Positions 1-9,402 of a stretch of DNA of 64,000 nucleotides are shown here, piece after piece; position 1 is the first letter of the stretch; every line of letters begins with the position of its first letter. Below the pieces are notes generated by a model. The model made no database searches and was not told the origin of the DNA. It was given only the letters and a program-made list of their open reading frames with translations. The translations under genes and the position numbers were made by a program. The stretch lies in contig NZ_BDBP01000042.1 in the NCBI RefSeq assembly GCF_001613045.1, positions 21,662-85,661 on the forward strand. Reading direction: 5' to 3'. The DNA is from Nocardia lijiangensis NBRC 108240 (GTDB lineage Bacteria > Actinomycetota > Actinomycetes > Mycobacteriales > Mycobacteriaceae).

Positions 1-3000
1 CGGCGACGCCCGCGGCAGCCTGGGTGTGACCGATATTCGACTTCACCGAACCCAGCCGCACCGGCACAGACCGATCTTGTCCGTAGGTCGCCAGCAGTGC
101 CTCGGCCTCGATCGGATCGCCCAACCGAGTGCCGGTGCCATGCGCTTCGACGACATCCACCTCGGATGCGGCCAGCCCGGCATTCGCCAACGCCTGACGG
201 ATCACCCGCTCCTGCGACGGACCATTCGGCGCGGTCAGGCCATTCGACGCACCATCCTGATTCACCGCACTGCCCCGCACGACCGCCAGCACGGAATGGC
301 CATGTCGCCGCGCATCGGAAAGCCGCTCCAGCACAAGCACTCCGACACCCTCCGCCCACCCCACGCCATCGGCCGCCGCCGAGAACGGCTTACATCTGCC
401 GTCTGCCGCCAGCCCGCCCTGGCGCGCGAATTCGACGAACATGTGCGGCGTCGACATCACCGTGACGCCGCCCGCCAATGCCAGCGAGCACTCCGCAGAC
501 CGCAGCGATTGCACCGCCAGATGCACGGCCACCAGCGAGGACGAACACGCCGTATCGATCGACACGGCGGGCCCGACCAATCCCAGGCTGTACGCGACCC
601 GCCCCGAGGCGACACTGGGCGTCACCCCCGTCAACGACGCACCTCGCGGCCCGTAGTCCTGCGCCGCCAATCCCGCGTATACGCCGGTGGCGCTGCCCCG
701 CAACGACACCGGGTCGATACCCGCATCCTCCAGTGCCTCCCACACCGACTCCAGCAACAACCGCTGCTGCGGATCCATCCCCAACGCCTCGCGCGGACTG
801 ATCCCGAAAAAGCCCGCGTCGAAATCGGCCGCGTCGCTCAGGAATCCGCCCCGGTAGCCGCCGGACCGCCAGCCGCGGGATTCGGTCATGGACGAGATCA
901 CCTCGCCCTCTCGCCGCACCAGGTCCCACAGCGCGTCGGGTGAGGTGATCCCCCCGGGGAACCGGCAGGCCATGCCCACGATGACCACCGGATCATCCGA
1001 AGTAGCTACAGCGGGAGGTAATTCAGTGCTTTCGTCGTCGGCACCCGCCAGCTGCCCGCACAACTGCCCGGCCAGCGAGTCGATCGTCGGGTAGTTGAAC
1101 ATGACGCCTGCGGCGGGCTGTATTCCGAGCGCCGAGCCGAGCCGGTTGCGCAATTCGACCGACGAGGCCGAATCGAAGCCCAGGTCGGTGAAGGCGGCCG
1201 TCTCGGCATCCGGCCGCGCGAGCTCGGTGCGCAGTATCCGCCGGCCTTCATCCCGGATCAGCTCGCGCACCGCCGCCAGTCGCTGGTCAGCAGGCAATGC
1301 GGCCAACTGCACCCCCAACTCGGTGGTCGGGCTCGCCGAGGGCAACCGCTGCTCGGCCGGTCGCAGGCGGCTGCCCAGCCAGTGGTGCCGACGTTGGAAT
1401 GCATAGGTGGGCAGCCGCACCCGCTTGCCTACCGACTCGGCGAACACCGAATCCCAGTCCATCCGGGCACCCCGCACGAAAATCCGCGAAGCCTGCCGGA
1501 GCAGTTCGTCCAGCCCACCGTGATCGCGCCGGAGCGAGCCGGCGATCACAGCGCCGCTGTCCGCGACCGTCTCCTCCATCCCGTAGATCAGCACGGGATG
1601 CGGGCTCACCTCCACGAAAACCCCGTGCCCGGTCGCCGACAGCCCGCGCACCGCCCGCTCGAATTCCACCGTCTCGCGCAGGTTGCGGTACCAGTACTCG
1701 GCATCCATCTTCGCGGTGTCCACAAGCCCACCGGTGACCGTGGACCACACCGGCACATCCGCCGAACACGGTGTGACGGTGCGTAATTCGTACAACATCC
1801 GTTCCCGGACCTGCTCCACCTGTGCGGAGTGTGAGGCGTAGTCGACCGGAATCCGGCGAACCTCGACGCCTTCCGCCACGAGAGTCGCACAGAACTCGTC
1901 GACATCCGCGCGGGCACCGGATACCACGACATGCCGCGGACCGTTCACCGCCGCCACCGACAGCCGTCCACCCCATGTCGCCAACCGTGCGGCAACTTCG
2001 CTGCACGGCAAGGGAATCGACAGCATGCCACCCGTGCCCGCCAGCTCCGCCAGGAGCCGGCTGCGTCGCACGACGATCAGCGCGGCATCGCCCAGCGACA
2101 ATCCGCCCGCCACACACACGGCCGCGATCTCCCCCTGTGAATGGCCGACCACCGCGTCGGGCACCACACCCAGCGAACGCCACACCGCCGCCAGCGCCAC
2201 CATCACCGCAAACAGCACCGGCTGCACCACATCATCACGCTCAGCATCCAGTGGGCCGCCCGCGCCGAGGAGCACATCGCGCACCGACCAACCGAGCAAC
2301 GGCGTCAGGATGTCGTCGCACGCGCCCAGTTCCGCCGCGAAGACCGGCGAATCGACCAGCATCGCTCGCGCCATTCCGGCCCACTGCGACCCCTGACCCG
2401 GAAACACGAAAACCACTCCACCCGGGTCGGTCTCGGCGGCGCCGGTGACCACACCGTCAGCGGATTTCCCGGCTGCCATCGCAGCCAGATCACCCAGCAG
2501 CGCTTCCCGATCCCTGCCCCACACCACTGCCCGCCGCTCGAACAGTGATCTCGTCGACACCAGCGACCGGCCGACATCCACCGGATCCAGATCTGCGTCG
2601 TCTCGCAGGTATTCGTGCAACCGGCCTGCCTGCGCCCGCAGCGCGTGCTCACTCCGCGCCGACACCACCCAGGGGATCGAACGGCCGGTCGCCATGGGTT
2701 CGGGCTCACTTGCGGTGGGCAGCCAATCCGACAGCACCACATGGCAGTTCGTGCCACCCATGCCGAAGGAACTCACGCCCGCGACGAGTGGCCGGTCCGG
2801 ACTCGGCCACGACCCCGGCGCGGTCCGAACCTCCAATCCCCGCTCGGCCAGCGATAGATCGGCATTCGGCGCGACAAAATCCGGCATGCCGGGCAGCCGC
2901 CGATTCTTCAGGCACAGCAGGGTTGTGATGACACCAGCAATGCCTGCCGCGCCTTCCAGGTGCCCGATGTTGGCCTTGACGCTTCCGACAACCAAGTCCC

Positions 3001-3985
3001 GCGTCCGGTTCGCCGTGGCGCCCAGAACCGACCCGAGTGATTCCGCTTCGATCGGATCCCCTACCCGCGTCCCGGATCCGTGCAGTTCCACGTACTGAAC
3101 GTCGGCAGGCTCGATGCGGGCCGCGCAATAGGCCCTGCGCAGCACGTCGCGCTGCGCTTCGACACTCGGCGTCGTCACATCGGCACCGCCGCCGTGTCCC
3201 ACAGCACTGCCACGCACCACACCGTAGATCTCATTGCCCTCCGCAAGCGCGCTCGACAGCGTCCGCAGCAGCACCACGCCCGCCCCTTCGCTACGCGCGA
3301 AGCCATTGGCACGGTCGTCGAACGTGAAGCACCTGCCGTCCGGCGAAAGTCCGCCCCATTCAGCCAAAACGGTGGAGTTCTGCGGGTTCAGGATCACGTT
3401 CACCCCGGCCGCGACGGCCAGCTCCGACTCGCCGGCGCGGATGCTCTGATACGCCAGGTGCAGTGCCACCAGCGACGAAGACTGCCCGGTGTCGACCACC
3501 AGGCTGGGACCGTCGACACCTAGGAAGTGCGACAGCCGGTTAGCGATCAGGCTGCGTTGGATTCCGGATGCCGTGCCAGCGGACACCGCGCCCGACGCGC
3601 CGCGGGTGAGTTCGGCGTAGTCGTCCCACATGGCACCGACGAAGACCCCGACTCGGTGCCCGCGGAAATCACCGGGGATCAGCCCTGCGTCCTCGAACGC
3701 CGCCCAGCCGAGTTCGAGCATGAGCCGCTGTTGCGGGTCCGCGGCTGCGGCATCCGACATCGCCGAGGAGAAGAACTCGGCGTCGAACATGTCGATGTCT
3801 TCCAGGAAGTTGGCGCGAAACTCCCTGTGCGCCTGCGCATCCGGCAACAGAAACCGACGGTGGCCGGGTAGTCCGGCTTCGACATGATCGCCCGCTACCA
3901 GCATCCTCCACAAATCCGTCACCGAATCGGCACCAGGAAATCTGCCTGCGATTCCGACTACCGCGACGGCATCCGGATCAGCCAC
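1..3985 (-). CDS. Modular type I polyketide synthase, KSQ loading module plus start of module 1 (partial)
   Basis: The reading frame opens with GTG at 3985 and stays open to the window edge, so the C-terminal part is missing. Order of domains: ketosynthase (residues ~5-430), acyltransferase (~530-830), carrier protein (~880-965), then a second ketosynthase from ~1000. In the first ketosynthase the motif reads DTGQSSSLVA, with Gln168 in place of the catalytic Cys. Family knowledge says such KSQ domains decarboxylate the loaded extender to make the starter. The AT shows GHSQGE (Ser616) and YASH (716-719), the signature of methylmalonyl-CoA specificity, so propionate is the inferred starter. The carrier serine is in LGFDSASS (Ser939). 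The second ketosynthase has a normal DTACSSSL (Cys1147). No reductive domains lie in the loading module. It diverges from the pyrrole cassette at 4452. Confidence 0.95.
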   Translation of the reverse strand, partial: MADPDAVAVVGIAGRFPGADSVTDLWRMLVAGDHVEAGLPGHRRFLLPDAQAHREFRANFLEDIDMFDAEFFSSAMSDAAAADPQQRLMLELGWAAFEDAGLIPGDFRGHRVGVFVGAMWDDYAELTRGASGAVSAGTASGIQRSLIANRLSHFLGVDGPSLVVDTGQSSSLVALHLAYQSIRAGESELAVAAGVNVILNPQNSTVLAEWGGLSPDGRCFTFDDRANGFARSEGAGVVLLRTLSSALAEGNEIYGVVRGSAVGHGGGADVTTPSVEAQRDVLRRAYCAARIEPADVQYVELHGSGTRVGDPIEAESLGSVLGATANRTRDLVVGSVKANIGHLEGAAGIAGVITTLLCLKNRRLPGMPDFVAPNADLSLAERGLEVRTAPGSWPSPDRPLVAGVSSFGMGGTNCHVVLSDWLPTASEPEPMATGRSIPWVVSARSEHALRAQAGRLHEYLRDDADLDPVDVGRSLVSTRSLFERRAVVWGRDREALLGDLAAMAAGKSADGVVTGAAETDPGGVVFVFPGQGSQWAGMARAMLVDSPVFAAELGACDDILTPLLGWSVRDVLLGAGGPLDAERDDVVQPVLFAVMVALAAVWRSLGVVPDAVVGHSQGEIAAVCVAGGLSLGDAALIVVRRSRLLAELAGTGGMLSIPLPCSEVAARLATWGGRLSVAAVNGPRHVVVSGARADVDEFCATLVAEGVEVRRIPVDYASHSAQVEQVRERMLYELRTVTPCSADVPVWSTVTGGLVDTAKMDAEYWYRNLRETVEFERAVRGLSATGHGVFVEVSPHPVLIYGMEETVADSGAVIAGSLRRDHGGLDELLRQASRIFVRGARMDWDSVFAESVGKRVRLPTYAFQRRHHWLGSRLRPAEQRLPSASPTTELGVQLAALPADQRLAAVRELIRDEGRRILRTELARPDAETAAFTDLGFDSASSVELRNRLGSALGIQPAAGVMFNYPTIDSLAGQLCGQLAGADDESTELPPAVATSDDPVVIVGMACRFPGGITSPDALWDLVRREGEVISSMTESRGWRSGGYRGGFLSDAADFDAGFFGISPREALGMDPQQRLLLESVWEALEDAGIDPVSLRGSATGVYAGLAAQDYGPRGASLTGVTPSVASGRVAYSLGLVGPAVSIDTACSSSLVAVHLAVQSLRSAECSLALAGGVTVMSTPHMFVEFARQGGLAADGRCKPFSAAADGVGWAEGVGVLVLERLSDARRHGHSVLAVVRGSAVNQDGASNGLTAPNGPSQERVIRQALANAGLAASEVDVVEAHGTGTRLGDPIEAEALLATYGQDRSVPVRLGSVKSNIGHTQAAAGVA

Positions 3986-4451
3986 GTGAACTCCCAATCT
4001 CCCCCGCAGCCTGCCCCTGAAACTTATGCGCCTCCGCTATCGAATTCGCGGTGACGACAACACCTTCGGATCAGCAACCCGACATCGGCGCAATCCACAC
4101 CACAACGACGATCCCGAATCACCTCGCACACCAAGCGATCTCGCCGCGAAGGTTGTCGCCCTGCGCCGCCTTGCGACTCCTCCGTAGCCAACTTACACTT
4201 CGTCACCAACATAGAACATGTTCCATTTGGCTTCCAGTTCCATCGGCGGGTCGACTCGTCCGGGGCGATGCGATCGGCTACCGACGGACCGCAATCTACA
4301 CATGTATTCACCGGTCGGACAATCTATTTCGGGACGCGACGGACTTGCCCGATCGGATCGCGCAGGGCATGCTCTGTGACGCGGGGCCGCAGTGGAACCG
4401 GTGTCTGAAGCAGGCCGATGTACCCCACGAAAGGAGCATCCGATCACCGCT
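3986..4451. promoter_or_regulatory. Divergent promoter region between PKS and pyrrole-cassette operon
   Basis: No gene is supported in these 466 bases, which are less GC-rich than the flanks. They must hold promoters for both the PKS (leftward) and the four-gene operon (rightward). A 10-bp perfect palindrome, GAACATGTTC, sits at 4214-4223 and is a candidate operator. An AAGGAG Shine-Dalgarno at 4431-4436 lies somewhat far (15 nt) from the ATG at 4452. Confidence 0.45.
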
Positions 4452-4721
4452 ATGCGAGATTCTGACGTCGGCGATCTGCTCGCCGAACTGACCGAGTACG
4501 TCAGTACCGAACTCCTCGGTCCCGGCGAAGCCGACGGCCTGACCAGCAGCACTCCGCTAGTGGAATGGGGCGTGCTCAACTCGATCAAGATGGCGCGGCT
4601 GGTGGCGCACATCCGAAATCACCTCGGCGTGCGCATTCCACCGGCCGAGGTGACCGCAGCGAACTTCCGCGATCTATCCAGCATCGCCGGGCTGGTCGGC
4701 GCGCTGCGCAGTCCATCCTGA
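4452..4721 (+). CDS. Free-standing acyl/peptidyl carrier protein of a pyrrole-2-carboxylate cassette
   Basis: This 89-residue protein is the size of CloN5/PltL-type carriers. The phosphopantetheine attachment site is Ser44 in GVLNSIKMARL, with Asn in place of the usual Asp of the DSL motif. In the CloN/Plt/Red pathways such a carrier is loaded with L-proline by a dedicated adenylating enzyme, the prolyl group is oxidised to pyrrole-2-carboxyl while bound, and it is then transferred. All three partner genes follow here in one operon. An upstream in-frame GTG/ATG exists, but the ATG at 4452 fits the start of the domain. The identity of the loaded amino acid is inferred from neighbours. Confidence 0.85.
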   Translation: MRDSDVGDLLAELTEYVSTELLGPGEADGLTSSTPLVEWGVLNSIKMARLVAHIRNHLGVRIPPAEVTAANFRDLSSIAGLVGALRSPS

Positions 4722-4740
4722 AACGGCAGAGAGCGATTCC

Positions 4741-5760
4741 GTGATACCCGAGAACATCTTCGTCAAAGGCATCGGCACCTATCGGCCCGAGGTGGTCGGC
4801 GTCGACACGGCCATCGCGCAGGGTCTGTATTCCGCTGAGCAGGCGGAACAGACCGGCTTACTGGGCGCCACCGTCTCCACCGACCTCTCTGCGCCCGAAA
4901 TGGCGCTGATGGCGAGCGGTCAGGCCCTCGAACGCGCGAGCACCTCCGCCGAACAGGTGGACATGCTCCTCTACGCCGACGCCTTCCGTGCCGGCCCCGA
5001 AGGCTGGCTCCCCCATGCCTATCTGCAAAAACGACTCGTCGGCGGCCGGGCCTTCGCGGCCGGGATCCGGCAGGGGTGTAATGGCGTGCTCGGCGCGCTC
5101 GAACTCGCGGCGGGATACCTGCAAGGCTCGGCCGACCATGCGGTCGCACTCATTGCGGCGGGCGACAACTTCACCTCCGCCGATGTGGACCGGTGGCAAT
5201 GCGGTAGACCGCACATGCTGCTTGCCGATGGCGGTGCGGCGGTAGTGCTGGCCAAGGAGGGCTTCGCCCGGCTGGCCGCGATCGGCTCGCTGGCGCTACC
5301 CGAGTTCGAGGAAATGCACCGCGGCACCCAGCCGCTGCTGCCGGCGAGCAGGCAGCTCGACTTCACAGACCGGCTGATCGAATTCGAGGGCACCGAGAAT
5401 GCCGAGGGCTTCTGGATGGGCTATCTCACCGCCGCACCGAAACTGATGGAGCAACTGCTCCAGGACGCCGGGATCGCGGCCGGTGACCTCACCCGGGTCT
5501 TCATGCAGCACGCTTCCCGTGACTTCGTCGAGAACGGGCTACTGAACCTGATCGAGGTCCCGCTGGACCGCTCGACGTGGGATTTCGGCAGGCGCATCGG
5601 CCATGCCGGCCCCAGCGACTACTTGATGTCCTTCGATCACGTCCTCACCACGGGCGAGGTAGGCCCTGGTGACTATGTGCTCGCCTTCGGCGTGGCACCC
5701 GGATTCAGTTTGGCCGGAGCCATTTTCCACATCGTGGACCGGCCCGGCTGGGTAGCTTGA
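4741..5760 (+). CDS. KASIII-like acyltransferase (CloN2-type), probable pyrrolyl-transfer enzyme
   Basis: The 339-residue protein has the ketoacyl-ACP synthase III fold pattern. The nucleophile is Cys113 (RQGCNG) and the histidine is His257 (FMQHAS). Where FabH has the catalytic Asn (GNTSAAS), this protein reads GHAGPSD, offering Asp293 instead. A Cys-His-Asp triad is known from KASIII homologues that act as acyltransferases (CerJ type) rather than condensing enzymes. In clorobiocin-type pathways the KASIII homologue CloN2 moves pyrrole-2-carboxyl between carriers, and this gene sits in the same gene set. The start is GTG 4741, 19 bases after the carrier stop. Its stop overlaps the next ATG (TGATG). 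Confidence 0.85.
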   Translation: MIPENIFVKGIGTYRPEVVGVDTAIAQGLYSAEQAEQTGLLGATVSTDLSAPEMALMASGQALERASTSAEQVDMLLYADAFRAGPEGWLPHAYLQKRLVGGRAFAAGIRQGCNGVLGALELAAGYLQGSADHAVALIAAGDNFTSADVDRWQCGRPHMLLADGGAAVVLAKEGFARLAAIGSLALPEFEEMHRGTQPLLPASRQLDFTDRLIEFEGTENAEGFWMGYLTAAPKLMEQLLQDAGIAAGDLTRVFMQHASRDFVENGLLNLIEVPLDRSTWDFGRRIGHAGPSDYLMSFDHVLTTGEVGPGDYVLAFGVAPGFSLAGAIFHIVDRPGWVA

Positions 5761-6890
5761 TGGAGTTCGGCTGGTCCGAGGATCAGCGGCACCGCTACGA
5801 ACAGACACTGGCCGCAACCCTCGACGCATTCCCCGGCGGCAACAGTCCGGCCTTCGATCGCGAGAACTGGTGCACCGCAGGAAAACTCGGCCTACTCGGC
5901 GCGAGCCTGCCGGTCGAATACGGCGGACAGGACCTCGGCGCACTCGACACGGCGTTGGTGTTCGAGGCGTTCGGGCGCGGCTGCCTGGACACCGGCCTGG
6001 TGTTCGCCGCCGCGGCCCATCTGTTCGCCTGTGCGATGCCGATCGCCGAGTTCGGCTCTGCGACGCTGCGCGATCGGGTGCTGCGCGCACTGGCCTGCGG
6101 TGATCTCGTCGCGGGTAACGCGATGACCGAAGCGGATGCCGGCTCGGATGTGGCGGCCATGAGCACCTCCGCCGAACGGGTCGATGGCGGCTATCTGCTC
6201 AGCGGGACAAAGACATTCGTCAGCAACGGCCCCGTTGCCGATGTCTTCGTCACGTACGCGGTGACCGATCCGGCAGCCGGACCGTTCGCCACGACCGCAT
6301 TCGTGGTCGATGCGACCGTGCCGGGGGTCGAGATCGGCACGCCGCTGGACAAACTCGGGATGGACGGCTGCGCCGCGTCCGCCGTCACCTTCGACCGCGC
6401 TCCAGTGCCCGACGACGCCGTGCTCGGCGCACCGGGTCAGGGCGCGATGGTCTTCCAGCACTCCATGAGCTGGGAACGGGCCTGCCTGTTCGCGCTCTAC
6501 CTCGGCGTGCAGGACCGGCTGATCGAGCAAAGCGTCCGACACGTCCGGGCGCGCAAGCAATTCGGCAAGCGGCTCGCCGAATTCCAGTCGGTGTCCAATC
6601 GGATCGTCGACATGAAGCTGCGAGTCGAGAGTGCCCGGCTGCTGCTGTACCGGACCTGCTGGGCGCATGACGCGGGTGAGCCGACGGTGCTGTTCGCCGC
6701 CCTGTCCAAACTCGCCACCTCCGAGGCCGCGCTGGCCGGTGCCACCGATGCGATCCAACTATTCGGCTACCGCGGCTATCTGCGCGACCAGGGCATCGAG
6801 GCGGCGCTGCGAGATGCCGTCGGCGGCACCATCTTTTCCGGAACCTCCGACATCCAACGTCAGCTGATCGCTATCGAGATGGGGTTGTGA
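5760..6890 (+). CDS. Acyl-CoA dehydrogenase-like flavoprotein, probable prolyl-carrier oxidase
   Basis: The 376-residue protein has the full acyl-CoA dehydrogenase layout: helical N-terminal domain with PVEYGGQDLG, a middle beta domain with AMTEADAGSD and GTKTFVSNG, and a C-terminal helical domain ending SGTSDIQRQLIA. Homologues of the CloN3/PltE/RedW type oxidise carrier-bound L-proline by four electrons to pyrrole-2-carboxyl using FAD. Assignment to that subgroup rests on the operon, since the general family also includes true acyl-CoA dehydrogenases. The ATG at 5760 overlaps the preceding stop, and the stop overlaps the next GTG, so translation is coupled across the operon. Confidence 0.85.
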   Translation: MEFGWSEDQRHRYEQTLAATLDAFPGGNSPAFDRENWCTAGKLGLLGASLPVEYGGQDLGALDTALVFEAFGRGCLDTGLVFAAAAHLFACAMPIAEFGSATLRDRVLRALACGDLVAGNAMTEADAGSDVAAMSTSAERVDGGYLLSGTKTFVSNGPVADVFVTYAVTDPAAGPFATTAFVVDATVPGVEIGTPLDKLGMDGCAASAVTFDRAPVPDDAVLGAPGQGAMVFQHSMSWERACLFALYLGVQDRLIEQSVRHVRARKQFGKRLAEFQSVSNRIVDMKLRVESARLLLYRTCWAHDAGEPTVLFAALSKLATSEAALAGATDAIQLFGYRGYLRDQGIEAALRDAVGGTIFSGTSDIQRQLIAIEMGL

Positions 6891-8338
6891 CGGCCGTGCC
6901 TCTTGCCGAGTTGGTCATCGCCGCGGCCGCACGCACACCGGCGGCGCCCGCCGTGCACTGCGGCCCGGTCACGGTCAGCTACCGCGAGTTGGATGACATG
7001 GCCCGGGGCTACACCGCGGCGCTGGTCGAGCTAGGTGTCGCGCCGGGTGATCGCGTGCTGATCTGGGCAGAGAAGAGCGTCGAGGTCATCGCGGTGATGC
7101 AGGCCGCACTGCGTATCGGCGCCATCTATGTCCCACTCGCCCCGGCCAACCCGGCGGCCAGGGTCGAACTGATCGCAGACTCCTGCTCGGCGACACTGCT
7201 CGTCACCGATGCCGCGCGAGCCAGCCGAATCTCCTCGCCTCGCACGAGATCTGTCGAGTTTGCCGCGCTGCGCACGAACGCACCCGCCGCCGAGTGTCAC
7301 CGGCCCGACCTCGACGATCCGGCGTACATCCTGTTCACCTCCGGTTCCACCGGGGCACCCAAGGGAGTGTGCCTCAGCCACCGCAACGCACTGGCCTTCG
7401 TCGAGTGGGCGGTCGCCGCGACCGGACTGGTCGCTGCGGACCGGCTGGCCAATCACGCGCCATTCAACTTCGATCTGTCGGTCTTCGATCTCTACGGCGC
7501 GTTCCGCACCGGCGCCGCCGTCGATCTGATCACCAGCGATCAGGCCTATGCGGCCGACGTATTGGTCGAGTTCCTGTGCGATCGCGCCATCACGGTCTGG
7601 TACTCGGTGCCCTCGGCGCTACAGCTGATGATGCGGTACGGCGCGCTGCTCCACCGTGCCGAACCACAGTTGTTGCGCACGTGCGTGTTCGCCGGTGAGC
7701 CTTTTCCGATCGCCGACCTGCTCTCGCTGCGCACCGCGTGGCCCAACGTCAGGATGTTCAACTGGTACGGCCCGACCGAGACCAATGTCTGCGCCTCATA
7801 CGAGGTCACGGCACGCGATCTCACTCGCGAACGCGCGGTTCCCATCGGCGTCGCGGCCTCCCGCGCCCAGCTGACGCTGGATCCGGCGGATGAGGGCGAA
7901 ATCGTGGTGGACGGCCCCACCGTGATGCTGGGCTACTGGGGCCTGCCCCCGCACCGCGGCCCCTACCGAACCGGCGATCTGGCGCGCAACAACGATGCCG
8001 GGCAGCTCGAATACATCGGTCGCCGCGACGCCATGGTCAAGGTGCGCGGGCACCGGCTGGAACTGGGCGACGTCGAGTCGGTATTGCTGGCGCATCCGGC
8101 GGTCGCCGCGGTGGCCGCCACGGTGCTCGGCACCGGCCTCGACGCCCGGCTGCACGCGGTGGTTGTCCCACATGACTCTGACGCCCCGCCGACACTGCTC
8201 GCACTCAAGGCACATTGCGCCGCCCAACTCCCGACCTACCTGCTCATCGACTCACTGTCCCTCGTCGACGAGCTGCCGAGAACGGCCAACGGAAAGCTCG
8301 ATCGGACCGAACTCGCTGCCGCACAGGGGTTGCCGTAG
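6887..8338 (+). CDS. Stand-alone amino acid adenylation enzyme, probable L-prolyl-AMP ligase
   Basis: The 483-residue protein is a lone adenylation domain with no carrier domain. Visible core motifs are LFTSGSTGAPKGV (~147-159, phosphate loop), NWYGPTETNVCASY, YRTGDLAR, and the C-terminal KVRGHRLELGDVE and PRTANGKLDR with the catalytic lysine. The stretch DRLANHAPFNFDLSVFDLYG is characteristic of the dedicated prolyl-AMP ligases of the pyrrole pathways (PltF/RedM/CloN4). It would activate L-proline and load the carrier at 4452. The GTG start overlaps the previous stop by 4 bases. It is the last gene of the operon and meets a degraded SDR gene head-on. Confidence 0.88.
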   Translation: MTAVPLAELVIAAAARTPAAPAVHCGPVTVSYRELDDMARGYTAALVELGVAPGDRVLIWAEKSVEVIAVMQAALRIGAIYVPLAPANPAARVELIADSCSATLLVTDAARASRISSPRTRSVEFAALRTNAPAAECHRPDLDDPAYILFTSGSTGAPKGVCLSHRNALAFVEWAVAATGLVAADRLANHAPFNFDLSVFDLYGAFRTGAAVDLITSDQAYAADVLVEFLCDRAITVWYSVPSALQLMMRYGALLHRAEPQLLRTCVFAGEPFPIADLLSLRTAWPNVRMFNWYGPTETNVCASYEVTARDLTRERAVPIGVAASRAQLTLDPADEGEIVVDGPTVMLGYWGLPPHRGPYRTGDLARNNDAGQLEYIGRRDAMVKVRGHRLELGDVESVLLAHPAVAAVAATVLGTGLDARLHAVVVPHDSDAPPTLLALKAHCAAQLPTYLLIDSLSLVDELPRTANGKLDRTELAAAQGLP

Positions 8339-8399
8339 CATTCGCCGAAATCGGGCGGATAGTGCGTCACGAACGTGGACGGCATCGCAAAGCCGCGGT

Positions 8400-8690
8400 G
8401 GCACCGAGCAGTGTCCTGGCTCGACGATCTCGACTTCGAACGTCCGGGTCGCCGATGCGTCCGACCGGCACGACGTCGGCGAAGCTGTTGACCAATGCCG
8501 CCTGCTGGTCCTCGGGCACGAGCCCGAGAAGCGCGGGGGGTCAACGTAGGTCCAGGGCTCAGGACGTTGACGCGGAAGTCGTGTTCCTTGGTGTTGCGTG
8601 TCCAGCTGCGCGCGAAGTTGCGTAGCGCTGCCTTCGTTGCCCCGTACACCTCGAGTCCGATGTGTCGGTCGTGTGGCACCGGGGCTCACC
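8400..8690 (-). pseudogene. Short-chain dehydrogenase, C-terminal relic
   Basis: Reading leftward from 8679 the frame gives LEVYGATKAALRNFARSW and RVNVLSPGPT. These are the catalytic YxxxK and following strand of a classical SDR. The homology then jumps to another frame (VPEDQQAALVNSFADVVPVG, around 8460-8520), and the usual end of the family is not recoverable. The N-terminal cofactor-binding half is absent. It lies directly behind the stop of the intact SDR at 8686, so it is probably the remains of a second SDR gene in the same operon. Confidence 0.75.
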
Positions 8691-9369
8691 AGGGCACGAC
8701 GCCCGTCTCGTCCTGGAACGTCCCGGTGGGTCCGTCCGGGCCGAGTGTCGCCATGCGAACGACGACGCGCGCACTGTCCTCGGGCGGTCGCCCGACTCCG
8801 AACGCCGCGGTCAAATCCGTTGCCGCGGTTCCCGGTTCGACGGCATTGAACTTGATGCCCGGCTGGGACTTGGCGTACTGCACCGTAAGCATGGTTGCGG
8901 CGGTCTTCGACGCCGAATAGAGCGCGAGAGGCAGATTGAATTCCGGACGCTCCGGATTGTTCACTGCCCAGAACGATCCGGCGCTGCTGGATACGGTCAC
9001 AACGGCGGGATCGGCCGACTTACGAAGCAGCGGCAGGGCCGCCTCGATTACCCGTACGACGCCCGCCGCGTTCGTATCGAACGCGCGCAGAGCCGCCGGT
9101 CCGTCGAGTTCGGTGACCAGGATGCCTGCATTGTTCACCAGAACATCGAGATGACCCTCAGCCTGGTCGATCACCACGAGTGCGTCGCGCACCGACGTGT
9201 CATCGGTGACGTCGAGTTGCACGAAGCGCGCACCGAGGATCTCGGCTGCTCTCTCCCCTCGCGAGGCATCACGTGCGCCGATGTACACGACGTGGCCGAG
9301 GTCGAGAAGCTGCTTGGCGGTCTCGAATCCAATGCCCTTATTGGCGCCGGTGATCAGAGTGACAGTCAT
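8686..9369 (-). CDS. SDR-family oxidoreductase
   Basis: This 227-residue short-chain dehydrogenase has the cofactor motif TGANKGIG near the N-terminus, NNAG (~residues 85-90), the catalytic serine in VTVSSSAG and YSASK as the YxxxK pair. The ATG at 9369 was chosen over the longer start because an AAAGGA Shine-Dalgarno lies six bases before it. The substrate cannot be read from the sequence. It diverges from the MmyB-type regulator at 9670, a common arrangement in actinomycetes in which the regulator controls the SDR gene. Upstream in the same direction is a relic of a SnoaL-like gene. Confidence 0.9.
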   Translation of the reverse strand: MTVTLITGANKGIGFETAKQLLDLGHVVYIGARDASRGERAAEILGARFVQLDVTDDTSVRDALVVIDQAEGHLDVLVNNAGILVTELDGPAALRAFDTNAAGVVRVIEAALPLLRKSADPAVVTVSSSAGSFWAVNNPERPEFNLPLALYSASKTAATMLTVQYAKSQPGIKFNAVEPGTAATDLTAAFGVGRPPEDSARVVVRMATLGPDGPTGTFQDETGVVPW

Positions 9370-9402
9370 GAATATTCCTTTCAAAGTCTGCGATGGGGGT
9401 GT

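Noticed and set aside
26..3500. Several + strand open frames over the PKS
   Set aside because: All lie antisense to the continuous PKS frame, whose domains and active sites are unambiguous.
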